The notes beneath the pieces are model-generated. The model made no database searches, had not been told where the DNA came from, and saw nothing but the letters and a program-made list of their open reading frames with translations. Source: Pyrenochaeta sp. MPI-SDFR-AT-0127 (Eukaryota; Ascomycota; Dothideomycetes; Pleosporales; Cucurbitariaceae). From it: DNA of 64,000 nt. Location: the NCBI GenBank assembly GCA_020747015.1, contig JAGTJM010000006.1, positions 983,961 to 1,047,960 on the forward strand, written 5' to 3'. Made by a program: the position numbers and the translations under genes. Positions 34,072 through 46,392 of this stretch are shown here, piece by piece. Within the stretch, counting starts at the first letter, position 1. Every line of letters begins with the position of its first letter.

Positions 34072-35465
34072 CTAATATCTCGTCAACTTAGGACTGTCCT
34101 GACTTGGTGGAAAACTCCATTTAGTTTCCACAAACACCTTTTGCATGCCGTCCGCCTTGGCCTCGAACTTATAGTACACCTTGTCCAGATCTTCAAGACG
34201 TACGCGATGTGTGACCATGCGCATGGGCTTGATCTGCTTGTCTTGAATCATTTTTAAAAGTGATTCCCAGTAGAGGTGAACAGGTGCCTGTCCATTTCCA
34301 ATGAGTCGGATTCCACGCTCCATAAGTGACCCAATGTTGAAATGATTGGTGAAGCCGACGTACACGCCGGTGATACCACAACGACCGAAGTTTCGTGTAC
34401 TAGCTATCATCTCGTTGACGATTTCGCTAGTATCAGTCTCGAGTCCAAGCATCATTTCGAAGTAGTGTGCCCATCCTTTTGCATACTCGCCAGCGGCACA
34501 TTCGATGCTGACGTCTGGTCCGCGGTTATTGCACATTTCCTTGAGTTTGCTGGTGACCGATTCGCCCTTGTCTAGCTTAGAAAAATCAATCGTTTCGATG
34601 TGTGGATAAGTCTTTTGAATAAGGTCCAGTCGCCAATTTGAATCAATGATGATGACTTTCGATGCGCCATTGAGGAGGGAAAATTCTGCTGCCATCTGGC
34701 CGATGGGACCGGCACCCCAAATAGCTACGACATCTCCCTTCTTCACTCCGGTGTCGACGACGGCATGCCACGAAGTGCACAGCACGTCGGAGAGGAAAAG
34801 ACCTTCCTCGTCAGGAACATCATCTGGAAGAGGTAGGAGATTGACATCGCCGTAGGGTACACGAGTATACTCTGACTGTCCACCAGCGAAACCGCCGGTG
34901 AAGTGAGAGTAGCCGAACATGCCCGCAGTTCGGCCACCGTACATTGCGTTCTCGATAGTGTTGGAGTTGGTCTTCTCGCATTGTGATGAGAGCTTCTGTT
35001 TGCAATAGTAACAGTCACCACAAGCGATCTGGAAGGATGCGACAACACGCTGCCTTTGCCAGATAGTTAGCGATGCCCTGAGTAAGTCTTGGACAACGAA
35101 TCTACATACCCCTTCTGGAATTTCGTAACACCACTACCGACCTCGTCGACAACCCCGCAAAACTCGTGCCCAAGAATGTCACCTTTCTGCATCTCTACAA
35201 CACTACCATGAAGTAGATGTAAATCCGAGCCACACACGGTAGACCCAGTAATCTTGAGAATGACATCGCGCGATTCAATGATCTTCGGTTTCGGGGCATC
35301 GACCAATCGAACATCGTTCTTACCAAACCACGCAAGAGCTTTCATCGACTCAGAATAATCGGCCGTCGACTCATCATTGCCGGGGTTTGTGACGTTCTGC
35401 GCAGTTGTAGCATTGTCGTCGTGGCCAATCACTTTTTCGGCCTGGCGGGCTGCTTGGGACAACAT
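34072..35465 (-). CDS. Zinc-dependent medium-chain alcohol dehydrogenase
   Basis: An MDR-family oxidoreductase using NAD(P). Two exons: 35465-35110 and 35053-34072, with a 56-nt intron; 445 residues. It shows the catalytic zinc site (CGSDLHLLHG, GHEFCG), the structural zinc cysteines (CGDCYYCKQKLSSQC, preserved across the splice as QRVVASFQIACGDC) and a Rossmann motif (IWGAGPIGQMAAEF). The acidic residue after the second strand (VIIIDSNWRLD) suggests NAD rather than NADP. It resembles S-(hydroxymethyl)glutathione/threonine-dehydrogenase-like fungal proteins. The N-terminal 40 residues are longer than the core enzyme and Asn/Asp-rich, and the frame stays open upstream of the chosen MLSQAARQ. 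Substrate not predictable. Confidence 0.87.
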
Positions 35466-36942
35466 GTTGGCAAATCTCACTCGTTGTAACTGTAACTGTA
35501 ATTGCAAGGGGTTGAGGGGGATTGAAAATTGGAAGAGTAAGAGGTGAAGACTCGATTGAGGATAGAAGCAGGAAATGGAAGGAGACGACCTACATTTCAA
35601 TGGCTAACAAAGACGAAACTATGACATAGTGACAACATCTGACGGTCAATGCCGAAGCTCGTGGTCAACTACCGAAAGAGCAGCAGATATGACTCGCCCT
35701 GGTAGATGTGCTTGGAGAGGCTAGCGCAACGTCATGACTACTGGGGACCGCGAGCAGCATCGAATTGCCATTATGGTGCTGATCGAGGTTCGAAGATGGG
35801 TTTGGGCAGAATGTCATGTTGATGTAATGGTGAAATGGTGGGGCAAGGCGCGAAGTGGGTCTAGATGCCAAAAGCTAGTAATGTTGACAAGGAAGCCGTG
35901 GCGCTTGTCAGCGAGCATACACGTCGGATGATTACTTGCGGACCCAAGACAACGTGCTGGCATGGGCATCGTGAGGAGTGGAGTTCGAACCAAGGTGGGC
36001 TGGCTTCGAGTGGTCTGCCTGTCCGGTGGGCAGCCAAAGGTGTAACCTGGTACAGACGAGGGCATAGGAGCCTTGGACTATCTCGTGGACGCGTTGGGGC
36101 TTTATTGACCATGGGGTGAGGACCTTGATGGTGGCTACGCTCTTTGCATGCGACAGGCGTGACACTCATTTGCTCACTTGCAACTAAACCTTTGACGAAT
36201 GCTACTTTTCTCCCTCAATCCATCGCACGAGCCAACGGAATTAATGGAGAAAAAGAAGACGCCAACGAGGTAGTCCAGCAATAATGGCCCCGCCTAGATT
36301 CTGGAACCAAGCTCGTAGCAATCCCGTGTTCCAACGCGCAAATGGAAACGAGACAGCAAGACGACCAGATGCTTGAGCTTGATGAGTCGCAAGAAGATCA
36401 GAGGTTAGTGTTAGCAAGCTGCCAGGAGGAGCTCAGCACTAGGGGCATGACTTGCAAGTATGACGAGCCCTGTCGGAGAGAGCCCTGTGAGTTGATGTAG
36501 CGCGACGAAGGACCGGCCCAAGCGCCTTCCACGTGATTGTCTCGCGGCTGGCATTTTCAGAATTTCCAAGTCTTGCTCTTTTCTCTCGCTCCAACCATTG
36601 GACTTCGTTGGCCTCCGCTCATCGCAGGCGATATGGTCTAGAGGAAGGTGAGTCCAATAATCTCTCTATCTTAGCTAGGCGCTGCTTCGTGGTTTTGACC
36701 ACTCAATGGCTGCTCTTCGTTTGCCTCGGACTCGCCCGCCGCTGAACTCGACAGAGCGCCTCCAGGCACATCAGCCTACACTAGCACTTGCCCTTCAATG
36801 ATGACCCAAAACAACCTTAGAACCGTTGCGAATGACGCTTTCGAGCGGCTGACTTCACTCTTTACCCTTTCTGATACTTTCACTGTTCCACCACTCTTCA
36901 CACATTTACATTGTTGCGAGAAGCTAACCTTCCAAAGGCACC
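35466..36942. other. Divergent upstream region, alcohol dehydrogenase and MSK1
   Basis: About 1.48 kb between divergent starts. No coding frame is supported. A tRNA B-box-like word near 35985 (ttcgaacc) was checked and lacks the flanking stem. CACGTG occurs near 36530. Confidence 0.45.
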
Positions 36943-38705
36943 ATGAGCAGAACCTCCCTTACTTTCCTTCGACCATACCTTTCTCAAGCTACGCGTTCCT
37001 TCAGACCAGCGCCTGCACAAGCCTATCTTGCCATTCATAAACACTTCGCATACTCTACAACCAGCGGTGATTACACTGGCCCACACGATGTCGAGAAACA
37101 GAAGCGGCTTGAGCAATTGAGCAAGGTGAAGCCGCTGGGACAGTATCATCCACAGCTGATCCACCGTACTGGCACCAAGTATCTGTCGTTGCGAGACTTC
37201 GATGCTAGGTATGAGGGCATTCAAGAAACACAGTCGGACCATGTTTCCGTGCTCGGTATGATCAACGGCCCGGAGAGACACAACTAGTCTGACAGCGTCA
37301 GGAAGGGTGCGTTCACTGCGATTACTTGGCTCCAAGTTGATGTTCCTTGACATCGAACGAGACACGCACCGGTTACAGGTCATGGTGGAGCTGAAGAAGC
37401 TCAACGCGCAACACGGCCTTGAAGACAGCTTTAGAGGTTTCAAGAAAATCGCAAGGATAGGCGACTGGATCTGTGAGTGTCACTCTTTCACGGCTATTGC
37501 ATTGGGACTGATGAGGAGAAGCCATTGAAGGCAACCCAACAAGAACCTCAACTGGACAGCTCTCTATGCTCGCTTTGAATGTACCTCAGATTCTTGCACC
37601 TTGCCTCCATCACCTACCCGAAAAGGTCGATAGCGCGGAGACGCTCGCACGACGACCGCATATCCACCAACTTACAAGCAGCGAACCCAGTGACATCCTT
37701 CGCCTTCGAGCGCTTATATACGATTACGTACGCACTTACTTCATACAAGGCGGATTCCTTGAAGTTGAAACACCAATTTTTGATGTTAACGCTGGCGGCG
37801 CGATTGCGAGACCTTTCGAGACTGTTGCAAACGAGCTGTCTAACATGCCAGTCAGGCTGAGAATCGCGCCTGAGCTTAATCTGAAGCGATTAATCATTGG
37901 CGGCCAAGACAAAATTTTTGAGGTCGGCCGCGTCTTTCGGAATGAGGGTGTCGATAATACCCACAACCCAGAATTCTCCACATGCGAATTCTACGAGGTC
38001 GGAGCAACGCTCTCCTCGGTGGTTGCTAGGACGGAGCAGTTAGTGCAGGGTTTGCATTCCGCGATCGAATCACTGCGATCAACCTATTTTCCATCTCTCG
38101 CAGCACCGGACAGCATCGACTTCACGCAGCCGTTTGCGCAATTACCGTTCATTCCCACTATTGAACATGAAAGTGGTCGCAAGCTACCCGATTTGTCATC
38201 GCCACATGCACACAACAATTTATTGGAAATGCTAAATGGCCTCGGTATTCCCATTCCACCAAATCCGACGGTTCCACGCCTTCTCGACACCTTGGCAGAA
38301 CTATATATCGAGCCTCTTTGCAACAATCCTACCTTCATAACCCACCATCCAGAGGCTCTGTCTCCGCTCTCGAAGTCCTTCATCGACCCAGGAACGGGCC
38401 AGCGAGTCGCCTCACGCGTTGAGCTCTTCATCAAAAGCCGTGAGTATGTTAATGCCTACGAAGAGGAGAACTCGCCGTTCGAGCAGCGTAGGAAGTTTAT
38501 GCAGCAGCTCGATTTTCATCCCGAGAGTGAAGGCGTGATCGACGAAAGCTACCTCGAGGCGCTGGAGTGGGGCATGCCACCTACGGGAGGCTGGGGATGC
38601 GGATTGGACAGACTGGTGATGTTATTTGCGAGTAAGAAGCGGATCGCTGACGTGCTACCTTTTGGTACACTTAGGAATGTTGTTAGTATCGCGAAAACCA
38701 AGTGA
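36943..38705 (+). CDS. MSK1: Mitochondrial lysyl-tRNA synthetase
   Basis: A class IIb synthetase charging mitochondrial tRNA-Lys. Three exons: 36943-37255, 37302-37472 and 37522-38705, with introns of 46 and 49 nt; 555 residues. The N-terminus (MSRTSLTFLRPYLSQATRSF) is a clear mitochondrial targeting sequence. The OB-fold anticodon domain includes GRVRSLRLLGSKLMFLDI and, across intron 2, GDWISIEGNPTRTSTGQLS. Catalytic motif 1 is FIQGGFLEVETPIF, motif 2 is VGRVFRNEGVDNTHNPEF, and motif 3 is GGWGCGLDRLVMLF. The acceptor gagaag at 37521 is chosen because the alternative 9 nt later loses the conserved GNPTRT context. Lysine rather than aspartate specificity is supported by PPTGGWGCGLDRL. Confidence 0.94.
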
Positions 38706-39916
38706 AAAACGCTAGACGTAAAATATCTTTGTATAATGACTGCCATTCTTCCACGGCTTTAATTATGTGGGCCACCGAGTCACAGGCTATTCCTCAAGAC
38801 TGTTTGAGCATCTACAGCCCTGACATTTGACACGTTGATTCAATCCTCCTAAAAACAATCCCACTTGCGCGCAACTCCTGGTCCACCTGTGACAAGCCAA
38901 GTCTGTTATTCACAGCTCCAAGCAACCATTGTACTATACCAACCCACTTCCCAATCGCCCAGATCTCGGACCATCGTCAAGTTTTCCCAAAGGTATTCGT
39001 GCCGCACATCTGCGTTGCTATGTTCGGGCATCTTGAACCTGTAGAAAATGTTGTGCCACATGCACATCAAGACGTCATGTTCTTCACCATCTACTGGTGT
39101 GGTAAGAAAGCTCCATTTTCAGCATTGCCACGATTGTGGCTGATAGAAGAATGCATGTCTAAGAATAACGATGGCTGAGACATGCTTAGGAGTAGTTGGA
39201 AGGTAGTCGTACATGTTAAAATTGTCGCGCGCCTAGAATGAACGCCTGATGATACGCAAAGTCAGGTTTTCAGCCCATCTTTCAATCGTGCTCCAATGGT
39301 TCTGGAGGCTTTTACTTCTAAATACATCTTTCCAGTATCTATGCACTTAGAAAATCCTGCTGAGGGCACCCTTCATCATGCACTGATTCAGCAAATGGGA
39401 ACAGACCCGCTCGGCACCAGCCTGTACCGAAATTTGACATAGTGCACCAACATGAGACTGTGCCAAGTGGCATGGTTGTTAGAGAAAGTGACGTGCGGTG
39501 TGGCATCTGCCATGCAGTTCGAGGTCCGCCCGAGACTATCATTACTCGTCCTGTCATGAATGCTGTGAGGTGGCCCTTTGAACGTGGTTGATATCTTGAG
39601 CTGCAATTGAAATGCAACCTCAGAAGTGCAGGTTTAGACCTAGAGAGGTGCAGTCGTCCTCAATAGAGTATTTTAACATTTGGACAAGGATATATTTCTA
39701 ACTTCAAGGTAGCCGCTCGTGAAAATGCGGGAAGGAAAGAGAATCACACTGTAAAGAAATTCATTTGTAGGTTGATATGTGAAAAGGGCACACTCCCAAC
39801 GAAGCTAACAGGTATACCGCAGCTCGACTGGGTGCCCCAAAAGCCTTACGAAACATACACTCGTACACCCCGACATCATTTCTCGGCAAAGCTACCGATC
39901 CTAGTCCATCTCTCGC
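38706..39916. other. Spacer between convergent MSK1 and noxA
   Basis: About 1.2 kb without supported genes. Short frames near 39339-39617 have no recognisable content. It presumably includes both 3' UTRs. Confidence 0.45.
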
Positions 39917-41722
39917 TCAAAAGTGCTCTTTCCAGAATTTGAAGTTGACTTCCTGACATGTAGCAAGCTTACATGCCTTTTTGATGTTCCTAGCAGCCAC
40001 ATTTGGACCACAAAAGTACACACCAACCTCTGTTCGCAGAGTACTCTCTAGACCGTTCATATAAGTGCGGTCTAGGATGCCATCGCGCATACCACACAAC
40101 AGGCGCTGAAAGTCGGGACGGCCGAAGTTCGTCCTCGACTTCAACTCCGTGAGAGGATCCTTGTCCGTACCTACAGAGTTTAGAACGATGTTTTGCGCGG
40201 TGTTGACGTCCATCTTCTGGGTGAGATATGTGTGTATACGTAGGAATTGGTCGCCGTCGGATCCACCAAGTGATTGTGCTTCGAGTGAAGAAAGGAGCGT
40301 CTGGAACCATTCAAAAGAAGAAGTATCTTTACAGACCCAGATGAACTCGACGCGACGTAGACGCTTGGGCGGGTTGGGGCTAAGCCGGAGATGGTAGATA
40401 GACTTGAGGATAGAAGCCCAAGGCGTGACACCAATACCAGTACCGATAAGGACTGCAACTTCGTTCTCGAAAACATCCTCCGCAGGTGCGCCGTAAGGAC
40501 CGTCAATCCGAAGGGCTGGCATTTTCTGGCCGTGCTGCAGAGCGATCTCATACATACCCATGGGATCAAGCTCATCATACAGCTTTGATTGCGACTGGCC
40601 AGCTCCAAGAGCATCAGCCAGCGCGCGAGTGAAGTCACCAACCTGGCGAACATGGACCGAAATATAAGGATCGTGCGGGCACGAAGTAATCGTAAACGGG
40701 TGCCACTGGTGGTAACTAACTTCCGGGCAGTTAAGGAAGAGCCACTGTCCTGGCTTGTATTTCATGCTAGGCTTGGTGAATTGAATCTCAACCGCATCTG
40801 TCTTTCATTAGCTACGGCAATTTTTTGTTGCCCAGGTTGCTCTGCTTACCATACGGGTGGCGCACGACCTTGACGATTTGAGTTTGGCGTCTGCAGCGGA
40901 TCTCGCGATAAAGACGATCGAAGAGATACAGACCGCCGCCAACGAGCTCCCATCGCCAACCTTCGTAGCCAATGCAATGAGTCCAAAAATTTTGCTTGTC
41001 GAAAGGGGAATAGGCGGGAACAGTATCTCGAACGAAGCAACTTGTTGCGTGTGTGTACATGCCAAGTAGGAACGGGATGAAAAGATGATGCGTGTACCAA
41101 AAGGTCTCAAATGACTGCTGTCGAATCCTGTGGTGGGCGGTGGTATATATCAAAAGCATGCAGAGCAACATGATGTGTCCAGTAATACCACCAGCCTCGG
41201 TGTAATGGATCTGAAGAGCAATCTGAGGTCGTACTTGGACACGCTCAACGTTAAAGAAACTGTGACTATTAGCATCGATCAAAACGCGATATTTGCAAAG
41301 ACTACATACTTGACGTAATGCGCTGCGGTGTGGAGTATTGTGAAGAACAGCATAGCGTAGGCGACTTGCCGATGAAACCATTGCGACTCATCAAGTGGCA
41401 AAAATCGTGCCTTCGGGCGAAGCCATCGGAGAATGTTTCTACACATCGGCATCACGATAACCATGGTGTCAACCGTCAAGACCAGGCCAGCACCTCGCGA
41501 TATCCATACTGAATACTGGAGACCGTTGAGTGGAGCCAAACGAATATCACCAGCTTGTTTCCACCTATTCCTGCGTTAGCCATCGTAATGCTCAGCTTCG
41601 GTGCATGCATCTTACCATCCTATTCCAAACAACGCCCAGTGGAAACCCCAGAAGAAAAGATGAAAAAAGAATTTTTGTGGCCGAATCTGCCGGGCTAGGT
41701 TGTTGCCTCCACCTGCTCCCAT
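39917..41722 (-). CDS. noxA: Superoxide-generating NADPH oxidase NoxA (Nox1)
   Basis: NoxA moves electrons from NADPH through FAD and two hemes to oxygen across membranes, and in fungi controls hyphal fusion and sexual development. Four exons: 41722-41616, 41564-41310, 41259-40850 and 40797-39917, with introns of 50-52 nt; 550 residues, the usual NoxA length. The short N-terminus lacks the extension of NoxB and the EF-hands of NoxC. Heme-ligand histidines lie in WFHRQVAYAMLFFTILHTAAHYV-type TM3 and in FWYTHHLFIPFLLGMYTHA-type TM5. FAD binding is at HPFTITS; NADPH binding at GTGIGVTPWASIL and YFCGPN. The C-terminal FKFWKEHF is the family end. Looks fully intact. About 3.2 kb of gene-free DNA lies upstream. 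Confidence 0.95.
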
Positions 41723-44700
41723 TGTGGTGTCTTTCCGCGACGAGGGGATAGTACTGTTTGTTTATACCACAAGCCAGGCGACGGGCATCAAATAGTTCGC
41801 TAGAAGCCGGCCGTTCAACGGTGATTATAACAACGATTAAAAGAATGTACGTGTATGATAAGCGAACTTCAACCGGTAAGGGTGTTATCCAGTCGAAATT
41901 CGACCCGGCCAGCCAGATACGAAATGGAGAAAAGAATGTCGGCGTCCACAGACGTGGCGGAGTGCTGTGAGGATAAGGGAGCGGGAGTGGAGGACGATCC
42001 AAAGCTTGGAGGGTACCAAAGGTATTAGAACGTTAAGTCTTGGAATGCGCTGGGATCACAGGCGCAGATCAGATGGATATCGAAAGAGCCGTGCAAGACA
42101 GGGAAGGGCGGCACGCTGTGCTGAAACCGAGAGGTCTGTGCAGAGCGGATGTGGCTCAAACCAGCGCCCCAGTAGTTTGCGGTATACCAGATGTGTTAAG
42201 GTGGTTGACAGTTGCAGAATCCGGAAAGGGTATGAAGGGAGAGAGAAACGGGGTGCGACCAAGCCTCAGAGAGGCTAAGGAGTGATTGTGAATTAGCGAG
42301 GTTGGTGGAGGGGGTTTGCGCCTATGCGCGCCAAGTGTATGAAGAGTGTCTCAAACCTGAAGCGCCAGGCACACAACCATGATTTTCTTGTAGGTCAGGG
42401 GAAGAACTGAGGAGCCTCAAGATCGCTAAACAACCCTGAACAATGCGGTCGTATGCTGGCACGCGGCGAAGCGAGTACGATTTTGCTGGAGGACTCGTTG
42501 CAGGTCGCTCTCGATGAGGGTACTTGTAGGGAAACTGTAAAAGGCGAGTTGATGTGGTAGTCGTTGCTAGATGCTGGTGGAAATAAGACTTTGATAGGGG
42601 TGCCTGAGCCGCTGCACTATCATCTGGTAATGCCCTTTGACAATCCTGAGGCGTTGGAGATTGGTGTTTTCCAAATTTCCTGATCGGGTGGGACCTGATA
42701 CGCCGGGCGCTGCTGAGACAATGTACGTTCGAGGGCGTGCCGCGGAGGAACGAAGACGTACGTTGGGTACGTGGGAGAATTGCTGAAGCAGTAGCTTCTC
42801 CGAGTCGCCACTGGCAAAAAGCTAGGATAGGATGGCTACGAGGGTGGAGTGTTGGTGAGAGACTGAACGCAGTGCTTTCAAAATGGCGGGTCTAATCCTA
42901 AACTACGGCCCCTTGCGTAGAGGCCATGCGAACAAGACGTGCAGGGACGCAGAGACGATGCTGGTGCGAGCCTGCCATGACTTTTCCGTTGGAGCCGCCG
43001 AGGCGTGAGGACGAGCACAGAAACCTGGTGTTCTTGAAGCCACTCGGCGATGTGGTTGGTAGCACCAGAGCGGCCGGGTGGCCTCGGCGGAATTTGGACA
43101 GCCAATCTGAGGCGGCCGCGAAGCGCTCAAGGGACACCACAGAGTGCCCGCCAGGTGCCGAGCTGCGCGGGCTCAGGGTGCACAAGATCTGGCGCTATTT
43201 TGGGATCTCTTCAACAGCGGATGACAGTCGAGCAGGCTACCGGCCTCGTGGATGGCTTGCTACCAGAGAGTGGGCATCGTTAGCGTTGCCTTAGGGCTGT
43301 GATATCGCACGCAGTGTGCAGTCACAAACGAGGCCCGCAAAGGACATGTCTTGGCTGATGTGACATGGATTGAGCCTCTGTGTCGCTGAGTGATTGTGGA
43401 GGGCTAGAATTGTGATGGGATCACGGGCGACCATTGCGCCTCCAACGTAGGCGATCGTGTATTTCCGCATTCGGAAACCGTCCTTGGGCATTCTGCAGGG
43501 CAGTTCGGACCCACACGAGACCCAGGAGCCGTTGTACGCGGAAAACAACATCAGGCCATTGTTTGCCAATCTCACTTTCTCACAACTTAACACATCGATC
43601 TAACGCAGCAGCAACTCCTGCTTGTTCTCAGACCGCCGATGAAAAGTCTCCGACAGCTGGCTTGAACAAAGCTTGTCACTGACGGGGAACTGATACTGAA
43701 CGAGTATCGTACGATGTTGTTTGTCTCAACGGCTGTCATGCCTGGGTAGCCTCAGGTCGGCGGCATGAACAGCCACGGCACAGATTCTGAGGGAAACTTT
43801 GTCGTATGATGTTGTTTGATGAGCGTGCCTGATATGCCAGGGAGCCCTTCGACACGATGTTCCATGCATATGGTCGATCAGACAGCCGCTCTTGCGGTGT
43901 CAGCTCCTGAGGCACAGAACAGAAACCGGGATTGAGGCATCCGTGAGGCTGCGAGTGTCACCACGCCCCGCGCTATGGATGGCTGCGGGGCAGAAGCACC
44001 CATTTGGTCTGGCGAAGCGTTCAAATCAAGACGCGTGCGAGCAGTGCCCTCGCCAAGGTTGGGGACAGACGTGGACATGGCCCATCAAGGTCAGCAGTCT
44101 GTCGAGGGCACGGCGGTATGGAGCATGTCCAGACGCTCGACAATGGGCCATGTCTGTCATCGCCAGAGCCACGTGAGGCCGAGAGTCCACCGCCCCCCAG
44201 CTCCTGTCTGCTCGACAGTCGTCCTCGCCAAGTCTGCAGAAAAGCAAGTCTCATAGGCCACACTAATCTGGCGGTGCCATCCGGGACGCTGGGATGCTGG
44301 CTGCAGAGAGGCTGGCTCGCTGGCACATTGCATGCATCAGCACCGCAGGCGCCCAATCACACGCCCGCAGCGCTCTTCGCTCTCGGTGGGTCCAGCGGCT
44401 ACACAAGTCACCACCAGTCCATCCCGACCCCCAGTCGCGAGCACAAACTAGCCCAGGATGTCTGCCCTGGCGCATAAACTGCCTCTACATTTGCGGTCAC
44501 CTCCCACCATGGCTCTGCCCGATACTGATACACCTCACGTCGCGGAGCGCAACGGCTACAGCACGCCTGCCTGAACACCTAACAAGCCTGAGACTCGCCT
44601 ACGCCTCAGCCATCCATCAACCCGCGCGCAACAGGCAGACCTTGCGCAACCCGTGCCTGATCTCCACTGTTCCCACCGCTTTACCGCTTTCATCTGAGAT

Positions 44701-44900
44701 TGGAACCGCCGCTGCTCCCAAGGCATTGCTATAACAAAACCCTACAGCCTGCCCGGTCCACGACGCTGTTACTCTTCTGTTGTCGAGGCTACTGGTAGTC
44801 GAAGGGCACATTGCTATTTTCCTTGTCTTCCTTTCAGCATTTTCCTTTCTTATACGCCGCGGGCTCGGTCTACTGCTCGTATCCTTTCTTTTAATTCGCA
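41723..44900. other. Long gene-free region between noxA and the small membrane protein gene
   Basis: About 3.2 kb between divergent starts, GC-rich from about 42.9 to 44.8 kb. The open frames are many, overlap on both strands and have no family features, as expected for GC-rich noncoding DNA. A nested inverted repeat lies at 44074-44154. Large upstream control regions or an unannotated noncoding RNA are possible. Confidence 0.4.
44074..44154. repeat. Nested inverted repeat
   Basis: The outer arms gacatggcccat (44074-44085) and atgggccatgtc (44143-44154) are a perfect 12-bp inverted repeat. Inner arms tgtcgag (44100-44106) and ctcgaca (44136-44142) are a perfect 7-bp inverted repeat nested inside, leaving a 29-nt loop. 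The left outer and inner arms are separated by 14 nt, while the right ones are adjacent. Confidence 0.6.
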
Positions 44901-45455
44901 ATGGGAAAGTTAATCAAGAACCACTGGGCGCGCCTCGTCATTCTCACGGCTGCAGCTTGTAAGTCGGGCTTGAACGCCTTCTATATCCGAGTTGAATACC
45001 CGCTAACAGCCAACCAGATCAAATAGCAGCCGCCATAGAAGCGTTCTTCTGGCCTAAAATCTTCTGGGACTTCCTCACCAAAAACCTCGATGGTGCCGTG
45101 AAACCCATCCCAGTCCTACAAATCATCAACGTGATCCTGGGCTTCATCGGACTCGCATGGGAATGGCCTCTGCCACTACTCGCAGGCACCGGACTCCATC
45201 GATCGATCGAAGCACGCCTCATCATCTACCCATTGAGTGCATTGTGTGCACTCTTAATCTATCAGGGCACCAACTCCGGGCTATACTACATCATCGGCAT
45301 GGGCGCATACTTTTGGGCGTACAGTGAGGGCGAGGTATGTTTAATCAAAGAGGAAGCGTTGTGTTTATTATACTGACGATAGCTGATAGATTGTGTGTCC
45401 GGAGCCATGGACACTGCCAAAGCGTGGATCTACTGCCCGGAAATTGGGAGCGTAG
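44901..45455 (+). CDS. Small conserved fungal membrane protein (possibly DUF7727)
   Basis: Three exons: 44901-44958, 45018-45334 and 45390-45455, giving 146 residues. The protein starts MGKLIKNHWARLVILTAAAY and has four hydrophobic segments: around LVILTAAAYQIAAAIEAFFW, PVLQIINVILGFIGLAWEWP, ARLIIYPLSALCALLIYQG and GLYYIIGMGAYFWAYSEGE. The middle has conserved FWPKIFWDFLTKNLDGAVKPIPV. The last exon gives IVCPEPWTLPKR. This is a well-conserved ascomycete family that I believe carries a DUF name. No function is known to me. The pyrimidine-rich leader upstream fits a normal fungal promoter. Confidence 0.82.
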
Positions 45456-46392
45456 TTTCGACATCTTTTCTACTTCAATTCAATCACTTCCCGCAACGAT
45501 TACCTACCATGTCCAAGAAGACGATGTATTCACTTTACTACGCAATTCCCACGTGCAATTCAGCAGGCGTTTATGGAGAAGACGGATAAGTAGGCTAGTT
45601 GTTTGATTTCCAATATGCCACGATCTCGAGCATGCGTCTCGTCATGTCAATCTTATTATCGATATGGTAGTGCACTCTGCTCAGCACATCCTGAGCTATG
45701 AGATAGCCAAACCCAAACTTAACACAACACATGATCATAAATTCTGACATCGCACTTTGGCATTTTGGTTTTCGTTGCCCACCCTGTTCTCCTTGATAAA
45801 CCCTGCAGTTACGACTGCGGCACGTACAGTTTCAGATTCGCCGAGCACCTTATGCCCCACGACATTCTCGAACATCTTGCGCCTCAGTAAAGCGCTCCGC
45901 TAAGCCTTCTCTTCCACACTATGTGATGCAATGACATCTACCTCCAGGCTGCTTGTGACGTTGACAATCAATATTCCAGCGCTAGCAAGCACGTGGAACC
46001 TAGTGCGATAACTCGTTCCTGCAACTCACATGACTTTGCGTATAACTAGTGGCTTTGGGTCTATTGTCGGAATATTCGTCATGTGCAATAAGAGGCGTCT
46101 GTAACATAAAATTGTGTAAAGATACGGTAAAACTCGTTATGGGTTAGGCTTGAGTAACAAAGACAGACCAGAGAGATGGGTCATAAGGATCTTAAGAGTG
46201 AAACGTGTCAGAGCCCAGGCTTTGGATTATTGATAATTACAGAAGATCCTGAAAAGGAATTCACATCTTCATGCCCCGGTTACAGTCTCAAGGATTTAAC
46301 TAAACATTTCAGCACCCGGCAAGGCGGAAGTAATGCAGCGTCTCAGAAAATGACGAGGGAAAGAAGCCAAACGCAAAGCAGAGAAGCTCGAA
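45456..46392. other. Spacer between convergent genes
   Basis: About 940 bp with no supported coding frame or RNA gene. The flanking genes end toward it. Confidence 0.45.

Noticed and set aside
35978..36000. tRNA-like B box (ttcgaacc)
   Set aside because: The flanking bases do not form a T-stem on either strand and no matching A box or acceptor stem was found.
44294..44734. 146-codon plus-strand frame before the small membrane protein gene
   Set aside because: Low-complexity Ala/Arg/Pro composition in the GC-rich leader region; overlaps other equally long frames.
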